64,000 nucleotides of DNA from Nocardioides litoris (GTDB lineage Bacteria; Actinomycetota; Actinomycetes; Propionibacteriales; Nocardioidaceae), in NCBI RefSeq assembly GCF_006346315.1, contig NZ_VDMR01000001.1, forward strand, positions 1,240,001-1,304,000. Reading direction: 5' to 3'. The position numbers and the translations under genes were made by a program. Positions 53,473-61,258 of this stretch are shown here, piece by piece; the first letter of the stretch is position 1, and every line of letters begins with the position of its first letter. The notes under the pieces were generated by a model, which worked only from the letters and a program-made list of their open reading frames with translations, was not told the origin of the DNA and did no database searches.

Positions 53473-54419
53473 GGGGCCTCCGGGAAGTCGCCGGCCCGGC
53501 CGAGCAGCGCGTCGACCGGGCGGCCGAGCTGCTCGGCCAGCCACGACGCGGTGCCGGTGAGCGGGGCGAGGTCGGTGGGGTGGGGGCCGCAGACGGGAGT
53601 GCCGGTGCGGCGCAGGAGGTGGAGGAGGTCCTCGGTGGCGATGTTGCCGGTGGCGGCCGGGGCGAACGGGCAGCCGCCGTACCCGCCGACAGAGGCGTCG
53701 AGCGCGACCCGGCCGCCGACGGGGCCGAGGTCGAGACGGGTGGCGGCCCAGGCGTTGGCGTAGCCCGTGTTGCGGGTGTTGTGGAAGTGGAACCGGAGGG
53801 AGCGCAGCCGGTCGTCGGCCAGCGCAGCGGCGCCGAGCTCCTCGACCTGCGTCGGGACGCCGACGCCGACCGTGTCGGCCAGCGCGAGCTCGTCGACGCC
53901 GAGGTCGAGCACCCGGTCGACGACCTCGGCGACCCTGGCCGGGGCGACCTCGCCCTCGAACGGGCAGCCGAAGGCCACCGCCAGCGTGACGGAGACGTCC
54001 TTGCCGGCGGCCCGGGCGACCTCGACGACCCCCCGGGTCTGCTCCAGCAGGCCGGCGGTGTCGGCGCCCTGGTTGCGGGCGGCGAAGGTGTCGGTGACCG
54101 GGACGACCATGTTGAGCTCGTCGCAGGAGGTCTCGGCAGCCCGCTCGGCGCCGCGGCGGTTGAGCACCAGCCCGATGAGCGAGACCCGCCCGCGCAGGTC
54201 GGCCAGGCCGTCGAGGACCTCCTCGGCCCCGGCCATCTGCGGCACGCGGTCGGGCCGAACGAACGAGACGACCTCCATGCGGCGTACGCCCGCGTCGGCG
54301 AGGCGGTGGACCAGGGCGACGCGGGTGGGGACGTCGAGGGTGCGGGCCTCGTTCTGCAGGCCGTCGCGGGGGCCGACCTCCACGAGCTCGACCGTGGGCG
54401 GGCTGTGCATGACCTCCAC
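53469..54419 (-). CDS. Hydroxymethylglutaryl-CoA lyase family protein
   Basis: A 316-residue TIM-barrel lyase of the HMG-CoA lyase group, which cleaves 3-hydroxy-3-methylacyl-CoA thioesters. VEVGPRDGLQNEARTL holds the catalytic Arg-Asp pair, and GGYGGCPFAPAATGNIATED the conserved glycine-rich loop with the active-site cysteine. The metal-site strand reads FHFHNTRNTGYANAWAA, where typical HMG-CoA lyases have HxHDTYGQ; the HxH is kept but the following residues differ, so the substrate is probably not HMG-CoA itself. It is the first gene of the operon and has the 21-bp direct-repeat operator 26 bp before its ATG. Confidence 0.88.
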   Translation of the reverse strand: MEVMHSPPTVELVEVGPRDGLQNEARTLDVPTRVALVHRLADAGVRRMEVVSFVRPDRVPQMAGAEEVLDGLADLRGRVSLIGLVLNRRGAERAAETSCDELNMVVPVTDTFAARNQGADTAGLLEQTRGVVEVARAAGKDVSVTLAVAFGCPFEGEVAPARVAEVVDRVLDLGVDELALADTVGVGVPTQVEELGAAALADDRLRSLRFHFHNTRNTGYANAWAATRLDLGPVGGRVALDASVGGYGGCPFAPAATGNIATEDLLHLLRRTGTPVCGPHPTDLAPLTGTASWLAEQLGRPVDALLGRAGDFPEAP

Positions 54420-54444
54420 CCTGACCGAGCGCGCCGGGGGTCGG

Positions 54445-54471
54445 TATCCGGGTCCTGCAGGGCCCTGTCCG
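54445..54471 (-). promoter_or_regulatory. Direct-repeat operator, 21-bp spacing (HMG-lyase operon promoter)
   Basis: On the minus strand CGGACA (54471-54466) and CGGATA (54450-54445) start 21 bp apart, with GCAG in the middle and CCGGATACCG around the second half-site. The ATG of the lyase is 25 bp further on. It also lies 63 bp from the start of the divergent SCO6745-type gene. Confidence 0.7.
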
Positions 54472-54533
54472 CTGCGCGCAGAGTCGCTCCGGGAGCCTGG
54501 TGCGGTGCGTCACGTCGGGTGCACGATCCGGCC

Positions 54534-55436
54534 ATGGACTACGCAGAGGCACAGGCCGCCTTCTTCGGGCGGCGCGAGGGGGAGGCCCGCTCCCTGGACT
54601 GGTCGAGCCCCGGCCGGCGGCTCCGTGACGCGATCGAGCCGCTGGCCACGATCTGCTTCTGGAGCGAGCCGGCCTACGAGGCGTACGCCGCCCTCGGGCT
54701 CGACTTCCTCCAGGGGTACGTCTACGGCCGCGGGTGCGTGCTCGGCGACGCCGAGCCGGGCGTGGTCGCCGCGGCCTTCGGGGTCTTCGAGCCCGGGCTG
54801 GTGGCCGGGGTCTTCGCCGCCGCCCGGGAGGTGTGCTCGGTGGACGACGTGCGGGCGGCCAAGGAGCGCGGGTCGATGACCGCCTTGCGCGAGGCCGTGA
54901 CCTTCGACGACGCCGAGCTTCGTGACGTGGTGGAGGTGCTGCGCCGCGCCTGCGACGCCATCGACCCGACCGGCCGGCCGCTGCACGCCGGTCTGGCCGC
55001 GATGCCGTGGCCCGATGACCCCGTCGCCGCGCTGTGGCACGCGTGCTCGGTCCTGCGCGAGCACCGTGGCGACGGCCACCTCGCCGCCCTCGTCGCGGCC
55101 GGCATCGACGGCGTCCAGGCCAACCAGCTGACCGAGCTGTGGGTCGGCTGGGACCCGCTCGCCTACACCTCCTCGCGCGCCTGGTCGGAGGAGTCGATGT
55201 CGTCGGCCACCGCCTCGCTCGAGGAGCGGGGCTGGGTCGCGGACGGCGAGCTCACCGACGACGGCCTGCGGGTCCGGCAGGGCCTCGAGGAGGCGACCGA
55301 CCGGGCTGCGGCCCGGGTCGTCGAGGCCCTCGGCGACGACCTCGACCGCGTCGTACCGCTGCTGGAGGGGTGGTCGGCCCAGGTCGTCGAGCGCGGCTGG
55401 TTCCCGCCCGACCCGTACAAGCGCGCGTCGGGCTGA
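54534..55436 (+). CDS. SCO6745 family protein (winged-helix-like)
   Basis: A 300-residue protein of the actinobacterial SCO6745 family. The central GVFEPGLVAGVFAAAREVCS and VVEVLRRACDAIDPTGRPLHAGLAAMPWPDDP segments and the C-terminal helix-turn-helix-like LEERGWVADGELTDDGLRVRQGLEEATD are visible. The last part looks like a MarR-type wing, so DNA binding is possible but unproven. It is divergent from the HMG-lyase operon and shares its promoter region, including the operator. ATG 54534 is the first good start; no clear ribosome site. Confidence 0.8.
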   Translation: MDYAEAQAAFFGRREGEARSLDWSSPGRRLRDAIEPLATICFWSEPAYEAYAALGLDFLQGYVYGRGCVLGDAEPGVVAAAFGVFEPGLVAGVFAAAREVCSVDDVRAAKERGSMTALREAVTFDDAELRDVVEVLRRACDAIDPTGRPLHAGLAAMPWPDDPVAALWHACSVLREHRGDGHLAALVAAGIDGVQANQLTELWVGWDPLAYTSSRAWSEESMSSATASLEERGWVADGELTDDGLRVRQGLEEATDRAAARVVEALGDDLDRVVPLLEGWSAQVVERGWFPPDPYKRASG

Positions 55437-55482
55437 GGCCGCCGCCGCGCCGTCGGCTGGTGTGGTCCGGGGCCGACCCGGG

Positions 55483-55539
55483 GGAGCGGTGAGCCAGCGA
55501 CCGACCTCGGCGTCGAGGAGGTCGCCAGGTCACCGCTCC
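55483..55539. terminator. Nested hairpin between convergent genes
   Basis: GGAGCGGTGA (55483-55492) pairs with TCACCGCTCC (55530-55539), and inside GCGACCGACCTC pairs with GAGGAGGTCGC with one bulge. It lies between the SCO6745-type gene and the alcohol dehydrogenase, both of which end here, so it may be bidirectional. Confidence 0.7.
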
Positions 55540-55545
55540 TCGGCG

Positions 55546-56565
55546 TCAGGGCGCGACGACGACCTTGATCGCCCCGCCGGACTTCGACGAGGCGACCTCG
55601 AAGGCCTCGGCGATGTCGTCGAGGGCGAAGCGGTGGGTGACCATCGGGTCGAGGTCGAGGCGGCCGGTGCGCACGAGCTCCTGGGCGCGCTCGTACTGGC
55701 CGCGGCCGCCGTTGCCGCCCACGCCGAAGACGGTGAGCGTCTTGGCCATGATCGGGATGACGGGCAGTGGCGGGAGGTCGTTGGCCCAGCCGATGTGGGC
55801 CACCTTGCCCTCCTTGCGCACGACGTCGAGCACCATCGCCGAGGACGCCGGGAACCCCGAGGTCTCGATGACGATGTCGGCGCCGGCGCCGTCGGTGAGC
55901 TCGAGGATCGTCTCCTTCGCGTCGACCTGGGTGACGTCGAGGCAGTCGCTGGCGCCGTACGCGCGGGAGACCTCGAACGGTGCCTCGCGGGCGTCGGTGA
56001 CGATCAGCCGACCCGCACCCGACAGCGCGCAGAGGCGGGTCAGGGCGAGGCCGATCGGGCCCTGGCCGAGCACGACCACGGTCTCGCCGAGCAGGATGCG
56101 GAGCCGGTCGACGGTGTTGAGGCCGACGGCGATCGGCTCCAGCAGGGAGGCCTGCCAGGCCTCGACGCCCTCGGGGCGGGGGATGAGGTTGACGACCGGG
56201 ACGGCGATCCGCTCGGTCATGCAGCCGTCGGACCACAGCCCGATGAGCTTCTTCTTCTTGCAGTCGAACGGCTTGTCCTGCGAGCACTCCAGGCAGTCGC
56301 CGCACGGCAGCGAGGGCTTGACCGCGACCGGCTGGCCGACCCAGCCCTCGTCGGCGCCCTCGCCGACCGCGACGACCCGGCCCGAGAAGTCGTGCCCCGG
56401 CACCCGCGGGAACGGGGTGTCGATGCGGCCGTCGTACTGGTGGACGTCGGTGCCGCACAGCGACATCGACTCGACCTGCACCACCGCCCAGCCCGGGCGG
56501 GCCTCGGGCTCGGGACGGTCCTCGAGGACGACGGTCTCGAGGGCAGTCAGCACCGCGGCGCGCAT
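55546..56565 (-). CDS. Zinc-dependent alcohol dehydrogenase family protein
   Basis: A 339-residue medium-chain dehydrogenase. SMSLCGTDVHQYDG has the catalytic-zinc Cys, PRVPGHDFSGRVVAVGEG the His-Asp pair, and LPCGDCLECSQDKPFDC the four cysteines of the structural zinc. VVVLGQGPIGLALTRLCAL is the NAD-binding motif. The structural-zinc cysteine spacing is complete, so both zinc sites should be active. It oxidises an alcohol or polyol (threonine- or sorbitol-dehydrogenase-like). The ATG overlaps the DinB stop by 1 nt (TGATG), so the pair is one operon under the 21-bp operator at 57081-57107. Confidence 0.92.
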   Translation of the reverse strand: MRAAVLTALETVVLEDRPEPEARPGWAVVQVESMSLCGTDVHQYDGRIDTPFPRVPGHDFSGRVVAVGEGADEGWVGQPVAVKPSLPCGDCLECSQDKPFDCKKKKLIGLWSDGCMTERIAVPVVNLIPRPEGVEAWQASLLEPIAVGLNTVDRLRILLGETVVVLGQGPIGLALTRLCALSGAGRLIVTDAREAPFEVSRAYGASDCLDVTQVDAKETILELTDGAGADIVIETSGFPASSAMVLDVVRKEGKVAHIGWANDLPPLPVIPIMAKTLTVFGVGGNGGRGQYERAQELVRTGRLDLDPMVTHRFALDDIAEAFEVASSKSGGAIKVVVAP

Positions 56566-57047
56566 CAGACCCCCTCGGGCGCGAACTCGCGGTCGTGCAT
56601 GATCTCGAAGGCCTGGTCGACGTGCCCCGCGGCGTGGCCGATGATCAGCGGCGCCCACTCGCGCACCGTCATGGTGCCGAGGTCGGGGATGGTCAGCGTG
56701 CGGTCCAGGACCTCCTCGGGCGTGGCGGGCCCGGCGGTCGCGAGTGTACGGCGGGTGCTGGCCAGCGCGCCCCGCGCCAGGTCGATCGTGGGCGGCGGGT
56801 AGCCGGTGAGGTCGTGCCCGACGTCCTCGCGGTAGATGAAGTCGAGCTCGGGGTCGTGGGCCACGCGCTGCAGGTCGCCGAGCCACATGATCGTGCAGAC
56901 GTGGATGTGGGAGACGACCTGGGCGACGGTCCACCCGCCGTCACGGTGGGCGCGGTGGAGGTCGCCATCGGAGAGCTGCTCCAGGGCACGGTCGAGCCGT
57001 CCGAGGGCGTCGTCGGCCTCGGCGAGGGCGGTGGTGATGTCGGTCAT
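56565..57047 (-). CDS. DinB family protein (mycothiol-dependent enzyme fold)
   Basis: A 160-residue four-helix protein of the DinB superfamily. The metal-ligand histidines are seen in VAQVVSHIHVCTIMWLGDL and IIGHAAGHVDQAF; the family includes mycothiol S-transferases and maleylpyruvate isomerases. The substrate is unknown. It is the first gene of the DinB-alcohol dehydrogenase operon, whose promoter has CGGACA and CGGATA 21 bp apart, 34-60 bp before the ATG. Confidence 0.85.
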   Translation of the reverse strand: MTDITTALAEADDALGRLDRALEQLSDGDLHRAHRDGGWTVAQVVSHIHVCTIMWLGDLQRVAHDPELDFIYREDVGHDLTGYPPPTIDLARGALASTRRTLATAGPATPEEVLDRTLTIPDLGTMTVREWAPLIIGHAAGHVDQAFEIMHDREFAPEGV

Positions 57048-57080
57048 GCCCCGAGCCTCACCCGTCGCCGCGAGCCGCGG

Positions 57081-57107
57081 TATCCGGTGGCTGCGAGGCG
57101 GTGTCCG
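57081..57107 (-). promoter_or_regulatory. Direct-repeat operator, 21-bp spacing (DinB-ADH promoter)
   Basis: On the minus strand CGGACA (57107-57102) and CGGATA (57086-57081) start 21 bp apart with GCAGCCA between, as at the ALDH promoter. The wider match AGCGGACA...CCGGATACCG is shared with 54445-54471. Confidence 0.7.
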
Positions 57108-57137
57108 CTCCCCGCACAGTGCCCGTCGGGTCCTCGG

Positions 57138-57181
57138 GTGACGGGCGCCTGACGGGTCGGTGACAGGGTCCTGACAGGTTC
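57138..57181 (+). promoter_or_regulatory. Four tandem 11-bp repeats upstream of the PepSY-like gene
   Basis: Units start at 57138, 57149, 57160 and 57171: GTGACGGGCGC, CTGACGGGTCG, GTGACAGGGTC, CTGACAGGTTC. All share TGAC(G/A)GG at the same phase. Direct repeats of one helical turn are the usual target of OmpR/PhoB-type response regulators. The last unit ends 18 bp before the ATG at 57200. No two-component genes are in the window. Confidence 0.6.
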
Positions 57182-57199
57182 GCTGCGCACCCTCGGCCC

Positions 57200-57712
57200 A
57201 TGGACACGAAGCTCAAGGCAGGGCTCGCCGCCGTCGCCGTCGTCACCCTCGGCGCCGTCGCCGCGGGTGGCGCGGCCATCGCGTCGGGAGGCGACGCGGG
57301 CGGACGCGGATACGGGTACGGCGGGCACGGTCCCGGCGGCCCCGGTGGCCCCGGTGGCCCCGGTGGCCCCGGTGGCCCCGGTGGCCCCGGTGGCCCCGGT
57401 GGCCCCGGTGGCGTCGGCGGCCCCGAGCACGAGCACACCGAGGTCACGGGCGCGGAGGCGACGAAGGTCGAGGACGCGGTGACCGCCGAGCACGACGACG
57501 TGACCGTCGAGTCGGTGCGCCAGGACCCCGACGGCTCCTACGACGTGATGGCTACCCGCGACGGGGACCCGGTGTTCGTCGAGGTCTCCGCCGACCTGGC
57601 CACCGTCACCGAGCGCACCGACGACCCCGGCCGCGGCGGTCCGGGCGGGCCGCACGGGCCGGGTGACGACGTGCCCGGCACCCCCGGGTCCGAGGCACCG
57701 ACTCCCGGCTGA
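57200..57712 (+). CDS. Secreted or membrane-anchored PepSY-like protein with collagen-like GGP repeats
   Basis: A 170-residue protein. Residues 1-29 form a signal peptide or anchor (LKAGLAAVAVVTLGAVAAGG). Residues 44-71 are Gly-Gly-Pro repeats encoded by a 9-bp tandem repeat, then His/Glu (EHEHTEV), then a PepSY-like domain at 79-143 (ATKVEDAVTAEHDDVTVESV, PVFVEVSADLATVTE). The C-terminus is again Gly/Pro-rich. PepSY domains bind or inhibit proteases or sense metals outside the membrane. The four 11-bp repeats just upstream suggest induction by an envelope-stress response regulator. Confidence 0.82.
   Translation: MDTKLKAGLAAVAVVTLGAVAAGGAAIASGGDAGGRGYGYGGHGPGGPGGPGGPGGPGGPGGPGGPGGPGGVGGPEHEHTEVTGAEATKVEDAVTAEHDDVTVESVRQDPDGSYDVMATRDGDPVFVEVSADLATVTERTDDPGRGGPGGPHGPGDDVPGTPGSEAPTPG
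57329..57412 (+). repeat. 9-bp tandem repeat (GGTGGCCCC) encoding Gly-Gly-Pro
   Basis: About nine near-perfect copies lie in frame in the PepSY-like gene. Slippage would change the length of the linker by whole triplets without frameshift, so it may vary between strains. Confidence 0.9.
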
Positions 57713-57774
57713 GCCGGCCCGCACCGCCTCGAGACCAGTTGCCCACCTCCGGGGACCGTGGTCGGCTCGCGGGT

Positions 57775-58506
57775 GTGACCCTCCACCTCGAGGCCGTGAC
57801 GTACGACGTCGCCTCGGCCGCCGACCTCGACACCGCCGTGACCTTCTGGGCCGGCCTGCTCGGTCGGGACCCCGTGGCCGGACAAGCGTCCGGCCCCGCC
57901 CTCTCCGCGCTCCTGCCCGGGCCGGACCACGAGGTCGGCCTGCGGTTCGAGGTCCCCGACGACGCGGACGGCCCCGCGCTGCGGAGCACCCGCGACCTGC
58001 ACCTGCACCTCACGACCCGCGACGACGACGACCGGCGGGCCGTCCTGGAGCGGGCGGCGTCCCTCGGGGCGCGCCCCCTCGACGTCGGACAGCTCCCCGA
58101 GGAGGAGCACGTGGTGCTGGGTGACCCCGGCGGCCGGGCGTTCTGCGTGATCGAGCCCGGCAACGGCTACCTCGTCGGCACCGGCTTCCTCGGCGAGGTG
58201 GCCTGCGACGGCACTCGCGCGGTCGGGGAGTTCTGGAGCACCGCCCTGGGCTGGCCGCTGGTCTGGGACCAGGACGGGGAGACCGTGGTGCAGGCGCCCG
58301 CCGGCGGCACCAAGGTCGCGTGGGGCGGCGAGCCGGTCGAGCCCAAGCACGGCCGCAACCCGCAGCGCCTCGACCTGGTCACCGACGAGCCCGAGCGGGA
58401 GGTCGCGCGGCTGGTCGACCTGGGCGCCCGGGCGCTCCCGACCCGTGCGGGATGGCTCGAGCTCGCCGACCCCGACGGCAACGAGCTGCGCCTGCGACCG
58501 GCCTGA
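57775..58506 (+). CDS. VOC family (glyoxalase-like) protein
   Basis: A 243-residue protein with two vicinal-oxygen-chelate modules (residues 1-120: EAVTYDVASAADLDTAVTFWAG, DPGGRAFCVIEPG; residues 125-243: GTRAVGEFWSTALGWPLVW, LADPDGNELRLRPA). Proteins of this make-up bind metal and small ligands, often giving resistance or isomerase activity; the function here is unknown. GTG 57775 is preferred (starts MTLHLEAVTYD) over TTG 57739, because homology begins there. The LLM oxidoreductase gene follows 29 nt later. Confidence 0.83.
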   Translation: MTLHLEAVTYDVASAADLDTAVTFWAGLLGRDPVAGQASGPALSALLPGPDHEVGLRFEVPDDADGPALRSTRDLHLHLTTRDDDDRRAVLERAASLGARPLDVGQLPEEEHVVLGDPGGRAFCVIEPGNGYLVGTGFLGEVACDGTRAVGEFWSTALGWPLVWDQDGETVVQAPAGGTKVAWGGEPVEPKHGRNPQRLDLVTDEPEREVARLVDLGARALPTRAGWLELADPDGNELRLRPA

Positions 58507-58535
58507 CCCGCTCGTGGCCGACCTACGCTGAGCGC

Positions 58536-59402
58536 ATGCGCCTCGGAGTCCACTACGCCAGCTTCACCCACCCCGACTGGCAGACCACGCTGGAGGACCG
58601 GCTGGTCGAGACCGCACGGGTCGCCGACGAGGGCGGGGTGTCGTTGCTGACGGTGATGGACCACTGGTTCCAGATGGAGCAGCTCGGCGGGCCGGCCGAG
58701 CCGATGCTCGAGGCCTACACCACGCTCGGCCACCTCGCCGCGGTCACCAGCAGGGTCCGGCTCGCGGCGCTGGTCACCGGCGTGACCTACCGCCACCCCG
58801 GCCTGCTGGCCAAGCAAGTGACCACCCTCGACCGGCTCTCCCGCGGCCGCGCGATGCTCGGCATCGGCGCGGCCTGGTACGACCGCGAGCACGCCGGGCT
58901 CGGCGTCCCGTTCCCCTCGACGGCGGAGCGGTTCGAGCGGCTCGAGGAGGCGATCGAGGTCTGCCTGCAGGTGTGGGGCGACGACGACGGCGCCTACGCG
59001 GGCAGGCACTACCAGCTGGCCGAGACGATCGGCGTCCCGCCGTCGTATGCCCGGCCGCACCCGCCGGTGCTGATCGGCGGGTCGGGGGAGCGCAAGACGC
59101 TGCGCCTGGTCGCCCAGCACGCCCAGATGTGCAACCTCTTCGGCGAGAGCCAGGAGGTCGTGGCCCACAAGCTCGAGGTGCTGCGCGGCCACTGCGACCG
59201 GCTCGGCACCGACTACGACGCCATCGAGAAGAGCATCATCGCCATGGGCGGCACCGACGACCCCGACGCGTTCCTGGCCGACATGGAGGGCTACGCCCGG
59301 CTCGGCGTCGACACCGTCGTCGTCGGTCCGGACGGCGACGACCCGGTCGCCTGGACCACCGACCTCGTCGAGCACGTGCTGCCGCGGCTGCGCGACCTCT
59401 GA
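58536..59402 (+). CDS. LLM class F420-dependent oxidoreductase
   Basis: A 288-residue luciferase-like TIM-barrel protein using F420 or FMN. LGVHYASFTHPDW at the start, DHWFQMEQLGG, RVRLAALVTGVTYRHPGLLAKQ and VLIGGSGERKTLRLVAQHA are conserved landmarks of the F420-dependent subfamily. The substrate is unknown. TACGCT (58524-58529) lies 6 nt before the ATG, supporting the start and a leaderless mRNA. It is the last gene before the PHA operon. Confidence 0.87.
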   Translation: MRLGVHYASFTHPDWQTTLEDRLVETARVADEGGVSLLTVMDHWFQMEQLGGPAEPMLEAYTTLGHLAAVTSRVRLAALVTGVTYRHPGLLAKQVTTLDRLSRGRAMLGIGAAWYDREHAGLGVPFPSTAERFERLEEAIEVCLQVWGDDDGAYAGRHYQLAETIGVPPSYARPHPPVLIGGSGERKTLRLVAQHAQMCNLFGESQEVVAHKLEVLRGHCDRLGTDYDAIEKSIIAMGGTDDPDAFLADMEGYARLGVDTVVVGPDGDDPVAWTTDLVEHVLPRLRDL

Positions 59403-59515
59403 CCACCATGTGACCACGCTCACGAAGGGTGGTGCGGCGCCCACCCGGCTCGGGCAGGGTGGCAGGGTCCCGATCACCCTCTCGGGCGAGGGAACGACCA
59501 CACCTCGGAGGCCCC

Positions 59516-61258
59516 ATGACCGACCTGGCGCAGAGTCCCGACACGCAGTCCACCGCGGCTGCCGATCCCGGACGCGAGGTCGCCGACTCCGCGGCCTCGC
59601 CGCTCGACCTCCTGCTCGCCGACGCCTCGCGCAGCCCGCTGCGGCGGTTCCTGCCGGGCATGTCGGGGGTCCGGTTCACCGCCGGCCTCGCGCGCCACCC
59701 CGGCCGCGTCGTACGCCGCACGGCCGGGTTGTCCGCCGAGCTCACCAAGGTGGTGGTCGGGCGCAGCGACCTCAAGCCGCACGCCAAGGACCGGCGGTTC
59801 GCCGAGGACGCCTGGGCCAAGAACCCGTTCCTCAAGCGCACCCTGCAGACCTATCTGGCCTGGGGCGAGGCCACCCGCGGGCTGGTCGACGACGCCGGGC
59901 TCGGCTGGGGCGACGCCCAGCGGATGGGGTTCATCCTCGACAACCTCGTCGAGGCGAGCGCGCCCAGCAACAACCCGCTGCTCAACCCCAAGGTGCTCAA
60001 GCGGGTCATCGACACCGGGGGCGGCAACCTCGTCGAGGGCGGCCGCCGGCTCGTGCGCGACTACGCCACGCCGCCGCGGGTGCCGTCGATGGTCGAGCCC
60101 GACGCGTTCGAGGTCGGCGAGGACATCGCGGTCACGCCGGGCGAGGTCGTGCTGCGCACCGACCTGTTCGAGCTCATCCAGTACACCCCGACCACGGCCA
60201 AGGTGCGCGAGGTGCCTCTGCTGATCGTCCCGCCGACGATCAACAAGTACTACGTCGTCGACCTCGCCCCGGGCCGCAGCATGGTCGAGTACTTCCTCTC
60301 CCAGGGCCAGCAGGTCTACTGCATCTCCTGGCGCAACCCCGACGCCCGGCACGCCGCCTGGGGCCTCGACGACTACTGCGGCGCGATCCTCGAGGCGCTC
60401 GAGACCACCCGGGCCGTCGCCCGCCAGGACAGCGCGGCCGTGCTCGGCATCTGCTCCGGCGGCATGCTGGCCGCGATGACGCTGGCGCACCTGGCGGCGA
60501 CCGATCGGCTCGACGAGGTGGCGGCGTTCAGCCTCGCGGTCACCGTCATCGACCAGGAGCAGGCGGGCCTGCCCAGCGCGCTCCTCTCGCACAAGGCGGC
60601 CGCGGCCTCGACCCGGGCCTCGGCCGAGAAGGGCTACCTCGACGGCCGCGCGCTGGCCGAGGTGTTCGCCTGGCTGCGGCCCAACGACCTGATCTGGAAC
60701 TACTGGGTCAACAACTACCTGCTCGGCCACGCGCCCAAGGCCTTCGACATCCTCTACTGGAACGCCGACCCGGTCCGGATGACCGCCGCGATGCACCGCG
60801 ACTTCATGGATCTCGCGATCCGCAACGCGCTGGTCGAGGCGGGCGGGGTCACTGTCCTCGGCACGCCGGTCGACCTGTCGTCGATCACCACCGACGCCTA
60901 CGTCGTCGCCGGCATCGCCGACCACCTGTGCCAGTGGGAGTCCTGCTACCGGTCCATGCGGCTGCTGGGCGGGTCGAGCCGGTTCGTGCTGTCCACCAGC
61001 GGCCACATCGCCGCGATGGTCAACCCGCCGACCAACGAGAAGGCCAGCTTCCAGACCGCACCCGCCTCCGACGCCTCGCCCGCCGACCCGCAGGAGTGGC
61101 TGGCCCGGGCGAGCAAGGTCCGGGGCTCGTGGTGGGAGGACTACGCCGACTGGCTGGGGGAGCGGTGCGGCGACGAGCGCGGCAAGCCCCGTCGGATGGG
61201 CTCGGCCGCCTTCGAGCCGGTGTGCGCGGCCCCGGGCACCTATGTCCACGACCGCTGA
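59516..61258 (+). CDS. phaC: Poly(3-hydroxyalkanoate) synthase PhaC
   Basis: A 580-residue class I/II PHA synthase, which polymerises 3-hydroxyacyl-CoA into storage polyester. The lipase-box-like VLGICSGGMLA has the nucleophile Cys313; conserved family segments are LLIVPPTINKYYVVDLAPGR, QVYCISWRNPD, WNYWVNNYLLGHAP, FDILYWNADPVRM, the catalytic Asp region AGIADHLCQWES and the His region STSGHIAAMVNPP. ATG 59516 gives the standard N-terminus; a longer frame to 59429 is not supported. The stop region overlaps phaZ by 17 nt, and an acyl-CoA dehydrogenase follows, so precursor supply, synthesis and degradation are coupled. Confidence 0.94.
   Translation: MTDLAQSPDTQSTAAADPGREVADSAASPLDLLLADASRSPLRRFLPGMSGVRFTAGLARHPGRVVRRTAGLSAELTKVVVGRSDLKPHAKDRRFAEDAWAKNPFLKRTLQTYLAWGEATRGLVDDAGLGWGDAQRMGFILDNLVEASAPSNNPLLNPKVLKRVIDTGGGNLVEGGRRLVRDYATPPRVPSMVEPDAFEVGEDIAVTPGEVVLRTDLFELIQYTPTTAKVREVPLLIVPPTINKYYVVDLAPGRSMVEYFLSQGQQVYCISWRNPDARHAAWGLDDYCGAILEALETTRAVARQDSAAVLGICSGGMLAAMTLAHLAATDRLDEVAAFSLAVTVIDQEQAGLPSALLSHKAAAASTRASAEKGYLDGRALAEVFAWLRPNDLIWNYWVNNYLLGHAPKAFDILYWNADPVRMTAAMHRDFMDLAIRNALVEAGGVTVLGTPVDLSSITTDAYVVAGIADHLCQWESCYRSMRLLGGSSRFVLSTSGHIAAMVNPPTNEKASFQTAPASDASPADPQEWLARASKVRGSWWEDYADWLGERCGDERGKPRRMGSAAFEPVCAAPGTYVHDR

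Noticed and set aside
57329..57412. CRISPR array or promoter repeat
   Set aside because: The 9-bp repeats have no spacers and are in frame inside a coding sequence (Gly-Gly-Pro).
57739..57774. TTG 57739 as start of the VOC protein
   Set aside because: The extra 12 residues are not part of the fold and no ribosome site precedes the TTG; GTG 57775 starts directly at the first strand.
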